From assembly GCA_012974315.1 (NCBI GenBank), contig JAAXQI010000112.1, positions 1 through 9,162 of the forward strand: a DNA stretch of 9,162 bases, in the 5' to 3' direction. Positions 1-5,845 of the stretch are shown in pieces. Under the pieces are notes generated by a model that had not been told where the DNA came from, made no database searches, and saw only the letters and a program-made list of their open reading frames with translations. Made by a program: the position numbers and the translations under genes. The stretch comes from Desulfobacterales bacterium (GTDB lineage: Bacteria; Desulfobacterota; Desulfobulbia; Desulfobulbales; BM004). Each line of letters opens with the position of its first letter. The first letter of the stretch is position 1.

Positions 1-63
1 CATTAAAAACTTAATTGCACACAAAATATAGTTACTTAAACTTTTCAAATGTATTCATGAAAT

Positions 64-900
64 ATGCAGGTTAGTGTCATCATCCCGACATATAATAGAG
101 CTCAACGCCTTGGAAAAGCAATAGATTCAGTGCTTGCCCAGTCCCATCAGGATTTTGAACTGATCGTAGTTGATGATGGGTCAGAGGATAACACTGATGA
201 GCTGATCGAAAACTATAACTCAGATATTGTTTATATAAGACAGGAAAACAGCGGAGCTGCTGCTGCCAGAAACAGAGGTATTGAGAAGGCCCATTATAAC
301 CTTCTGGCTTTCCTTGATTCTGATGACTGGTTTGCAGAAAATAAATTGAAAACACAGATCGAAGCAATGAGCCAGAATCCTTCGTGCCTGATTTCGCATA
401 CCAATGAAATATGGTACCGCAACGGTCAGATCCTCAACCAGAAACTCAAGCACAAGAAGAGCAGTGGAGATATTTTTGCCCAGAGTTTGGAGTTGTGCGC
501 TGTGGGCATGTCCACAATTATGATTCACAAGGAGATTTTTGACCGTTATGGTTTTTTTGATGAAGGGTATCCCTGCTGTGAGGATTATGAGTTTTGGTTG
601 CGGATCAGTGCGGAAGAGAAATTCCTGCTGGTCGAGGAACCGCTGACTTCAAAGGATGGCGGCAGGGATGATCAGCTTTCGGCAATATACAGAACCGGTA
701 TGGATAAGTTTAGGATAAAGGCAATAATGAAAACTTTGGCTTCTGGCAGGTTAACAGAGGAACAGAGCGGGATTGCCCGGAGAGAGTTAGAACGTAAATG
801 CAGGATTTATGGAACAGGTTGTATCAAGCATGGAAGAGCTGAGGAGGGTAGATACTTCCTCAATTTGCCTGAAACGGTGGGGAGAAAGCTGACTGCATGA
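64..900 (+). CDS. Family 2 glycosyltransferase (GT-A fold)
   Basis: Probable cytoplasmic, inverting GT2 enzyme that moves a sugar from a nucleotide-sugar donor to a glycan or lipid-linked acceptor; donor and acceptor cannot be told. Seen in the 278-residue product: the N-terminal strand VSVIIPTYNR (3-12), nucleotide-binding VDDGS (36-40), RNRGI (69-73), the metal/donor motif LDSDDW (84-89), and the acceptor-side motif EDYEFWLR (173-180), all in the usual GT2 order. The first 200 residues make the catalytic domain. The last 70 are charged and helical-looking, with no membrane segment, so the protein is probably soluble. The ATG at 64 is favoured because an in-frame TGA lies at 58-60 and the GT2 core starts at once. 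No good Shine-Dalgarno precedes it. The stop overlaps the next gene by ATGA, so the two are probably co-translated. Family assignment is firm, specific role unknown. Confidence 0.93.
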   Translation: MQVSVIIPTYNRAQRLGKAIDSVLAQSHQDFELIVVDDGSEDNTDELIENYNSDIVYIRQENSGAAAARNRGIEKAHYNLLAFLDSDDWFAENKLKTQIEAMSQNPSCLISHTNEIWYRNGQILNQKLKHKKSSGDIFAQSLELCAVGMSTIMIHKEIFDRYGFFDEGYPCCEDYEFWLRISAEEKFLLVEEPLTSKDGGRDDQLSAIYRTGMDKFRIKAIMKTLASGRLTEEQSGIARRELERKCRIYGTGCIKHGRAEEGRYFLNLPETVGRKLTA

Positions 901-2033
901 AAAGTAATAAGCAAAATGGGATATCTGATCCGGCCAGCTATATATCCATGATCCATGTCGAGCCTGACTGTATTGACCACCCGGTTACCAGAGAGATTCT
1001 TGCCAGGGCTGGAAATATTCCGGTGGAAGTTATCTCTGAAGACAATCACAGGATGCCGGATCTGGGTTTCTATCCGAAAAGCCTGACCGCGGGAAAACGT
1101 CATCTGTTACTTGGAAAAAACCGTGGCAGGTTTTTCAAGCCATGCCCCGGTACGAAGGAATATATCTGCTGTGATTACCAGGTACTTAACATTGGTATGA
1201 ACTGCCCCATGGATTGCGTCTATTGTATTCTGCAGGCCTATCTTAACAATCCGTATTTGTCATTTTTTGTAAATGTCGAAGATATGTTAGGGGAGTTGAC
1301 TGAAGCTTTTACTCAAAACCCTGACCGCTTCTGGCGTATCGGCACGGGTGAGTTCACCGATAGTCTCGCCCTGGATCAACTCACGGGATTGAGCCGGGTG
1401 CTGGTGCAGTTCATGCAGAGTAAAAAATCTGCAGTGCTGGAATTGAAAACCAAGACGGATGTTGTAGGAAATCTTGAGGGTTTGGACCATGGGGGCAGGA
1501 CTGTAGTTGCCTGGTCATTGAACAGTCCTGTAATAGTTGCCAGGGAAGAGCTCAGGACCGCTTCGCTGGATCAGCGGCTGGCAGCAGCAGCAAAGTGTGC
1601 TTCCTGGGGATATAAGCTGGCTTTTCATTTCGATCCGATAATATATCATTCGGGCTGGCAGGATGGTTATGCGGAAACGATTGAAAGGCTTTTTGCCACA
1701 GTTCCCAAAGAAAATATCGCCTGGATCAGCATGGGATGTCTGCGATATCTTCCTGCCCTGAAAAAAATAGCCGGCCAGAGATTCCCCAATTCACGGTTTT
1801 TTCATGAAGAATTTATTGAAGGTCTTGATGGCAAAGCAAGATATTTCAGGACATTGCGGGTAGAGATGTATCAATTTCTTTACCAGCAGTTAAAGCAATT
1901 TGCTGATCCTGCAACCTGTATTTATCTTTGCATGGAAAACAATGAAATATGGCAGGAAGTATTCGGATTCACTCCTGACGACAGGGGCGGGCTTCCTGTG
2001 ATGCTGGACGAGGCTGTGAATGGAAGGGAATAA
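897..2033 (+). CDS. SPL-family (SplB-like) radical SAM protein lacking the spore photoproduct lyase cysteine
   Basis: Radical SAM enzyme related to spore photoproduct lyase, often annotated DNA repair photolyase; 378 residues. Seen: the [4Fe-4S] motif CPMDCVYC with C103, C107 and C110, followed by ILQAYL; VNVED (125-129), which lines up with VNVEE of Bacillus SplB; KTKTD and SLN further on; GYKLAFHFDPI and GWQDGY, matching the barrel end of SPL; and a C-terminal part with YLCMENNEIWQEVFG. Where Bacillus SPL has its hydrogen-donating cysteine (SCTSD), this protein has GEFTD with Glu152. Tyr109 in the cluster loop is kept, but the second SPL tyrosine is Ile111. True thymine-dimer reversal in spores is therefore doubtful; substrate unknown. 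The ATG at 897 overlaps the glycosyltransferase stop, with GGGGAGAAAG about 10-19 bases upstream as a loose ribosome site. Met18 (ATG at 948-950) is a less likely start. Family firm, function open. Confidence 0.88.
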   Translation: MKSNKQNGISDPASYISMIHVEPDCIDHPVTREILARAGNIPVEVISEDNHRMPDLGFYPKSLTAGKRHLLLGKNRGRFFKPCPGTKEYICCDYQVLNIGMNCPMDCVYCILQAYLNNPYLSFFVNVEDMLGELTEAFTQNPDRFWRIGTGEFTDSLALDQLTGLSRVLVQFMQSKKSAVLELKTKTDVVGNLEGLDHGGRTVVAWSLNSPVIVAREELRTASLDQRLAAAAKCASWGYKLAFHFDPIIYHSGWQDGYAETIERLFATVPKENIAWISMGCLRYLPALKKIAGQRFPNSRFFHEEFIEGLDGKARYFRTLRVEMYQFLYQQLKQFADPATCIYLCMENNEIWQEVFGFTPDDRGGLPVMLDEAVNGRE

Positions 2034-2078
2034 GAATAAAGGTGAAAGAATAAAGGCACAGAGGCACAAAGGCACAAA
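2033..2078 (+). repeat. Short tandem repeats AGAATAAAGG and GGCACARA
   Basis: AGAATAAAGG occurs at 2033-2042 and 2047-2056, a 14-base period. It runs straight into three adjacent octamers, GGCACAGA (2055-2062), GGCACAAA (2063-2070) and GGCACAAA (2071-2078). The run begins at the last base of the radical SAM stop codon. AAAGGCACAA (2068-2077) is an exact reverse complement of TTGTGCCTTT at 2276-2285 in the second repeat tract. Confidence 0.75.
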
Positions 2079-2176
2079 GTATTTGATACTTTTGCGGGGA
2101 GAGGGGCAGGTTCAAGCCTGATTCTCTGGGTTGGATATTTACTTTTCTGGTTTTGATAATTTTTTGCCTGTTGTTC

Positions 2177-2220
2177 GGCAGCCGATGTCTGGTGCCTGAT
2201 CTTTTTTCTCTTTTTTATCT
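2177..2220 (+). terminator. Possible Rho-independent terminator of the glycosyltransferase/radical SAM pair
   Basis: GGCA (2177-2180) and CC (2182-2183) can pair with GG (2191-2192) and TGCC (2193-2196), giving a 6-bp stem with one bulged G and a 7-base loop. T-runs follow at 2202-2207 and 2211-2216. The stem is short, the first T-run begins five bases after it, and it lies about 145 bp past the stop, so this is only a candidate. Confidence 0.35.
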
Positions 2221-2223
2221 TTT

Positions 2224-2286
2224 GCCTTGTGCCTTACGCCTTGTGGCCTGTACCCTGTGCTCTGCGTTTTATGCCTTGTGCCTTTT
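2224..2286 (+). repeat. Degenerate heptanucleotide repeat tract, consensus GCCTTGT
   Basis: Nine 7-base units in strict register from 2224: GCCTTGT, GCCTTAC, GCCTTGT, GGCCTGT, ACCCTGT, GCTCTGC, GTTTTAT, GCCTTGT, GCCTTTT. Three copies of GCCTTGTG (2224, 2238, 2273) are exact. The middle units have drifted, so the tract looks old. On the other strand it reads ACAAGGC, close to the GGCACAAA octamers at 2055-2078. It is non-coding and has no spacer structure like that of a CRISPR. Confidence 0.75.
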
Positions 2287-2433
2287 TCATGATTAAAGCG
2301 CCATATGTTTTTTGATAAACCCGCTGGCTTTTATAAAATTCATTGTTATTTTTTAAAGGTCAGGATTAATGTGTTCGAAATAAATAATATGTGAGAAATA
2401 TTAATTTTAAAATTTTTAAATTAGGGAGAAGGA

Positions 2434-2853
2434 ATGGTTAATAAAGTTATCCTCATCGGCAATCTCGGCGCAGATCCTGAAATTCGTTATACCCAGAGTG
2501 GGGCAGCGGTTGCAAATTTACGCCTTGCCACCACAGAAACCTGGAAGAAAGATGGTGTTAAAGAAGAACTCACTGAGTGGCACCGTGTTGTCTCCTTCGG
2601 ACGTCTGGCAGAAATATGCGGGGAGTACCTTTCCAAGGGCAGCAAGATATACATAGAGGGGCGCATTCAGACTCGCAAATGGCAGGACCGGGACGGTAAC
2701 GACAAATACACAACGGAGATAGTGGCACGTGAAATGAAGATGCTGTCTCCAAGAGGTGCCGGTGCTGGAGATCAAGGCCAGAGTGGCGGATACAGGGAAG
2801 AAGAACCGCCGACGCCTGAGGCCTCACCAATGGGAGATGATGTGCCGTTCTAA
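2434..2853 (+). CDS. ssb: Single-stranded DNA-binding protein
   Basis: Binds and protects single-stranded DNA in replication, recombination and repair, and recruits partner proteins through its C-terminal tip. The 139-residue product opens with VNKVILIGNLGADPEIRYT (2-20), the hallmark of bacterial SSB. It continues with TEWHRVVSFGRLAEICGEYL and YIEGRIQTRKWQDRDG through the OB fold (about 1-105). A short Gly/Gln/Pro-rich linker follows (106-133), and the protein ends in GDDVPF, the acidic tip that docks SSB partners. Length is a little short for the family (usually about 140-180) because the linker is short. The ATG has a strong ribosome site, AGGGAGAAGG at 2423-2432. The gene follows a repeat-filled spacer and lies 44 bp before the cbpA remnant. 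It looks like a normal chromosomal copy, not a phage copy. Confidence 0.97.
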   Translation: MVNKVILIGNLGADPEIRYTQSGAAVANLRLATTETWKKDGVKEELTEWHRVVSFGRLAEICGEYLSKGSKIYIEGRIQTRKWQDRDGNDKYTTEIVAREMKMLSPRGAGAGDQGQSGGYREEEPPTPEASPMGDDVPF

Positions 2854-2897
2854 CATCTTTTCATTGAAATAATAATAAATATTAGAATCTGAAACTT

Positions 2898-3512
2898 ATG
2901 GATTATTACGAAGCCCTGGGTGTCAAGAAAGACAGTTCAGCCCAGGATATAAAAAAGGTCTATCGTAAGCTGGCCATGAAGTATCATCCTGACCGCAATA
3001 AGGATGACAAGGAAGCTGAGGAGAAGTTCAAGAAGATCAGCGAGGCCTATGCCGTCTTGTCCGACCCTGAGAAGCGTAAACAGTATGATTCGTTCGGGGA
3101 CAGTGGTTTCCAGCAGCGTTACAGCCAGGAAGATATTTTCCGTGGGTTCGACCTTGGTGATATTCTGAAGGAGTTTGGCCTTGGCGGAATGGGAGGTGGT
3201 TTCAGGGGGGCAGGTGGTCAGGGCAGCCCCTTCGAGTCCTTCACTTTTCAAGGCGGCGGACCGGGTGCCGGACGTGCTTCCTACCAGCAACAGCCGGTCA
3301 AGGGAAGCGATCTGACCTATGAACTTGCGATTTCATTAGAAGAGATTTTAAGCGGATCGGAAAAAACTATTTCTTTACGCCGCGAAGGCAAAACTGAAAA
3401 CGTTTCAGTCAAGATACCGAAAGGTATTATGGCCGGCCAGAAACTACGCCTGGCTGGCAAAGGATCCCCATCCCCATATGGTGGTCCCCAAGGTCGATGG
3501 CAAGGAGCTTAA
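2898..3512 (+). pseudogene. cbpA: CbpA-type DnaJ co-chaperone, 5' part (frameshifted by internal deletion)
   Basis: J-domain co-chaperone that stimulates DnaK ATPase and hands it unfolded clients. The frame encodes 204 residues: J domain (1-67) with HPD at 30-32 and the end motif DPEKRKQYDSFG; a Gly/Phe-rich linker (about 70-130, GGMGGGFRGAGGQG); then the first substrate-binding domain from SDLTYELAISLEEILSGSEK (137-156) to KIPKGIMAGQKLRLAGKG (172-189). There is no CxxCxGxG zinc region, so this is the CbpA class. After GSPSPYGGPQG (189-199) the frame runs into RWQGA and a stop, where intact proteins continue with DLY-like residues. The rest of the second domain follows in the next frame (3478-3693). 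The J domain is complete, so a J-domain-only activity could survive. The ATG at 2898 fits the family start; no clear Shine-Dalgarno. An assembly error could mimic this break. Confidence 0.85.
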
Positions 3513-3693
3513 GGTGAAGGTTCCCGCCGGAATTCAGCAGCAGGCAAAGCTGCGGCTGAAAGGACATGGCCTGCCGGCAGGAAAAACAGGTGGTCGCGGT
3601 GATATTTATGTGAAGTTCAAGGTGGATATTCCGAAGAAACTTACAGATGAGCAGGAAAAACTTATCCAGGAATTGGCAGACAAAGGGTTGTAG
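3478..3693 (+). pseudogene. cbpA: CbpA-type DnaJ co-chaperone, 3' part (second substrate-binding domain)
   Basis: Separated end of the same co-chaperone gene, shifted by one base relative to the 5' part and overlapping it over 3478-3512. Read from VVPKVDGKELKVKVPAGIQQ through AKLRLKGHGLP and GGRGDIYVKFKVDIPKKLTD, it matches the second half of DnaJ/CbpA C-terminal domain II and the terminal helix (EQEKLIQELADKGL). The 45 or so residues that join domain I to this part in E. coli CbpA, as I recall that sequence, are absent. An ATG sits at 3478, but it falls inside the domain and the upstream frame reads AKDPHPH. It is therefore most likely a remnant and not an independent 71-residue gene. Both DNA parts keep good family sequence, which suggests a recent event or an assembly artefact. 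Confidence 0.8.
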
Positions 3694-3705
3694 CTATCAA
3701 TGATT

Positions 3706-3722
3706 AGCCGTCAGCCGTCAGC
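3706..3722 (+). repeat. Short heptamer repeat AGCCGTC x 2.4
   Basis: AGCCGTC AGCCGTC AGC directly after the cbpA remnant stop, in the 160-bp spacer between two convergent transcription units. It is very short, so its only interest is that it has the same 7-base period as the tract at 2224-2286. Confidence 0.5.
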
Positions 3723-3853
3723 TCACAGTATCAAATTTTATCCTTTCCCAATCTTCCTAACCCCGATTGTATAAACCTTTTTATATAAAACGGTGAAATG
3801 TTGAATGGGGTCATTCTGACAGTGCAATTTCCTCTCTTTTGCCACCATTACCT

Positions 3854-4486
3854 TCAACACCTCACCAACGCCTGCTTAATCTCCTTAAACTGTTTTAACC
3901 TGAAATAGGTTTCCCGTTCACGTTCTCCCAGATATTGGGTGATCGACTTAATATCTTTTTTCAGTCTTGGAAGTATTCTCTCCTCAAGAACCCTGACCCT
4001 CCTGGTTGTCTGAATAATTTCCCTGCTTAACCGTTGCAGCTTGTTGTCATATTCTGCAATATCGAGGATGACATCAACTATTTTTTCAAATCTCCATGTC
4101 GCTTCCTCAAGATTGGGCGTGGTGAATCTTATGTCATAATTTCTCTTGTTTATTTCGCGTACAGCAGATTCGCGGGGAGATATCTCCTTGTAATCCAACC
4201 CCCAGAGTTTCCTGCCAGTAATCTCAATATTGAAATCCCTCGCAGTAACCTCAGTAATAGAATTAATCATGTCCTCACCTTCGTTGCCAATGCTTAAAAA
4301 CAATTGGGCAATGGAGTCACCATACAATTTACGTATAGTTTTTCGTGACTCAAGGTATGGATTGGAAGTCTTTAGAAATTCAATAATAAGTGCCTGGCGC
4401 CTGGATTTGAGAATGCCAATACTGTTTGAAACAGAAGAAGATTTTTCTTTAATAAGTAGGAGGTTGGTCCGGGTTGGATGGATCAT
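3854..4486 (-). CDS. atpD: A/V-type ATPase subunit D (central shaft)
   Basis: Subunit D is the long coiled-coil rotor shaft that turns inside the A3B3 hexamer and joins, with F, to subunit C at the membrane ring. The 210-residue product shows the family ends: HPTRTNLLLIKEK (3-15) with ILKSRRQALIIEF (24-36) at the start, and IIQTTRRVRVLEERILPRLK (157-176) with YLGERERETYFRLKQFK (185-201) at the end. Both ends are helical and heptad-like, as needed for the antiparallel coiled coil. The usual TRRVNALE box reads TRRVRVLE here. Length is normal. The start is 3 bp after the B stop, with GAGGAA about 8 bases upstream as ribosome site. It is the last gene of the operon. No convincing terminator was seen in the 160 bp to the convergent cbpA remnant. 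The symbol atpD here means the A/V-type D subunit, not F1 beta. Confidence 0.93.
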   Translation of the reverse strand: MIHPTRTNLLLIKEKSSSVSNSIGILKSRRQALIIEFLKTSNPYLESRKTIRKLYGDSIAQLFLSIGNEGEDMINSITEVTARDFNIEITGRKLWGLDYKEISPRESAVREINKRNYDIRFTTPNLEEATWRFEKIVDVILDIAEYDNKLQRLSREIIQTTRRVRVLEERILPRLKKDIKSITQYLGERERETYFRLKQFKEIKQALVRC

Positions 4487-4489
4487 AAT

Positions 4490-5845
4490 CTATTCCTCAG
4501 ACTGTATTTCTATAAAACTATCTGAAACCAGATTGAATGCTTTGAGAATCTCCAGTCCCTTGTCCAGAGTCTTATAAATCGTACGTGCATCTGTTCCCTG
4601 ATGAATAAATTGATTCTCAAAGATAGCGGCAAAATCGAGGAGTAACTGGTCAGGTTCTGCCATGCCGTCTCTTCCTACAATGGCCTCCAGTTTTTTAAGT
4701 TCCCTGCCTTTGGCGTAATGTTTATAAAGTTGATTTGCCAGGTCCCTATGATCCTCGCGGGTTCTTTGAGCACCGATACCTTTTTGCATCAGCCGTGATA
4801 GACTCGGGAGTACATCAATTGGCGGAAAAACTCCCTGTTGGTGCAGTTCACGGCTTAATACAATCTGCCCTTCAGTTATATATCCGGTAAGATCAGGAAT
4901 TGGATGCGTGATGTCATCTTCTGGCATGGTGATAACCGGAATCATGGTTATGGAGCCCTTAGAACCTTTGATGCGACCGGCCCGTTCATAGAGGGAGGCA
5001 AGATCAGAGTACATATACCCCGGATAACCTCGACGACCGGGAAGTTCTTTCCTGGCATTGGATATCTCCCTCAGAGCATCACAGTAATTTGTCATATCCG
5101 TGACTAAAACAAGTATGTCCATATCTTGGTCGAAGGCCAGGTATTCAGCTACTGTCAGGGCAAATCTTGGTGCCATTAAGCGTTCCATGACAGGATCATC
5201 CGCCATGTTGATAATGGCAACAAATTCAGATTCAATGTCCTGCAGTGCTTTAAGATAGAATGAATATTCGTGGAAAGTGAGTCCCAGGGCAACAAAGATA
5301 ACGGCAAATGATTTGGAGCTTTCCCGTAATTTGGCATTCTGTAAAATCTGAGCCACAAGCTCTTTTGCCGGCAGACCTGCACAGGAAAATATTGGAAGCT
5401 TCTGGCCCTTAACCAGTGTATTTAAGCCATCTATAGCGGATATCCCTGTTTCAATGAATTCCTCAGGACGAAGCCTGCAGACTGGATTAATCGGATAGCC
5501 GCGAGCAGGCCTCCATTCTGATGCCAAAAACATCGGCAGACCGTCAATTGGTTGAAAGGAACCGTTAAATCTTCTGCCAAGAATATCTTTACCGAGTGGT
5601 ACCTGCCTGATTGTATCAGTAAATATAATCTCCGCGTTCTCTAAATTAAAACCCCTGGTTTCTCCAAAAAGCTGGATAAGAACATTGCCCTTTGCAACTT
5701 CGAGGATTTCTCCTTCAAGCTCAATATTGTCCGGTCCAACAACTCTAACCACCTCACCAATTCTGGCTGCATGAACATTTTCAACGTGAAGCAGCTGGCC
5801 GGCTATTCTGGAGGTAGTCCTGTATTTATGCTCAGCAAGTCTCAT
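4490..5845 (-). CDS. atpB: A/V-type ATPase subunit B (non-catalytic, hexamer)
   Basis: Subunit B alternates with A in the ATP-driven hexamer and supplies the arginine finger to the catalytic site. Seen in 451 residues: N-terminal beta-barrel (1-75); PINPVCRLRPEEFIETGISA (118-137) and IDGLNTLVKGQKLPIFSCAG (138-157). The region of a Walker A motif reads FSCAGLPAKE without GKT, as expected for the non-catalytic subunit. TDMTNYCDALREIS (249-262), PGRRGYPGYMYSDL (269-282), DDITHPIPDLTGYITEGQIV (310-329) and DVLPSLSRLM (344-353) follow; R351 is the likely arginine finger. The C-terminal helical domain is complete, and length is normal (about 450-470). The ATG overlaps the A stop by ATGA with no visible Shine-Dalgarno, so it probably depends on translation of A. 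Motifs set it apart from F1 alpha and from flagellar or secretion ATPases. Confidence 0.96.
   Translation of the reverse strand: MRLAEHKYRTTSRIAGQLLHVENVHAARIGEVVRVVGPDNIELEGEILEVAKGNVLIQLFGETRGFNLENAEIIFTDTIRQVPLGKDILGRRFNGSFQPIDGLPMFLASEWRPARGYPINPVCRLRPEEFIETGISAIDGLNTLVKGQKLPIFSCAGLPAKELVAQILQNAKLRESSKSFAVIFVALGLTFHEYSFYLKALQDIESEFVAIINMADDPVMERLMAPRFALTVAEYLAFDQDMDILVLVTDMTNYCDALREISNARKELPGRRGYPGYMYSDLASLYERAGRIKGSKGSITMIPVITMPEDDITHPIPDLTGYITEGQIVLSRELHQQGVFPPIDVLPSLSRLMQKGIGAQRTREDHRDLANQLYKHYAKGRELKKLEAIVGRDGMAEPDQLLLDFAAIFENQFIHQGTDARTIYKTLDKGLEILKAFNLVSDSFIEIQSEE

Larger units (their letters stand above)
2034..2433. other. Gene-free 400 bp intergenic region with short repeats
   Basis: No convincing coding frame on either strand. 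Just after the radical SAM stop come AGAATAAAGG twice (2033-2042, 2047-2056) and three GGCACARA octamers. A possible hairpin with T-runs lies at 2177-2220, and a degenerate 7-base repeat tract at 2224-2286. The last 130 bases are AT-rich and should carry the ssb promoter, but no convincing -35/-10 pair stands out. The octamer AGGGAGAAGG just before the ssb ATG is its ribosome-binding site. Confidence 0.7.

Noticed and set aside
15..42. Promoter TTGCAC - 16 bp - TAAACT before the glycosyltransferase
   Set aside because: Only 3 of 6 and 4 of 6 matches to the consensus in AT-rich DNA, where such matches are common by chance. It is not strong enough to list as a feature.
2224..2286. CRISPR array
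   Set aside because: Units are 7 bases, directly adjacent and degenerate, with no spacers and no cas gene in the window.
3459..3512. Programmed ribosomal frameshift joining the two cbpA frames
   Set aside because: A frameshift would restore the frame, but some 40 residues that link the two halves in the family would still be missing. No clear slippery site with a downstream pseudoknot was seen.
3478..3693. Independent small gene of 71 residues starting at ATG 3478
   Set aside because: It begins in the middle of a DnaJ C-terminal domain, continues the homology of the gene just upstream, and has no well-placed ribosome site. It is best read as the frameshifted end of cbpA.
3760..3811. Terminator-like inverted repeat ACCCCGATT / GAATGGGGT between the convergent units
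   Set aside because: The arms pair only with a bulge, the loop is over 30 bases and no T-run follows on either strand.
4034..4577. Plus-strand open frames opposite subunits D and B
   Set aside because: They are shadows of well-supported minus-strand genes and show no family motifs or ribosome sites of their own.
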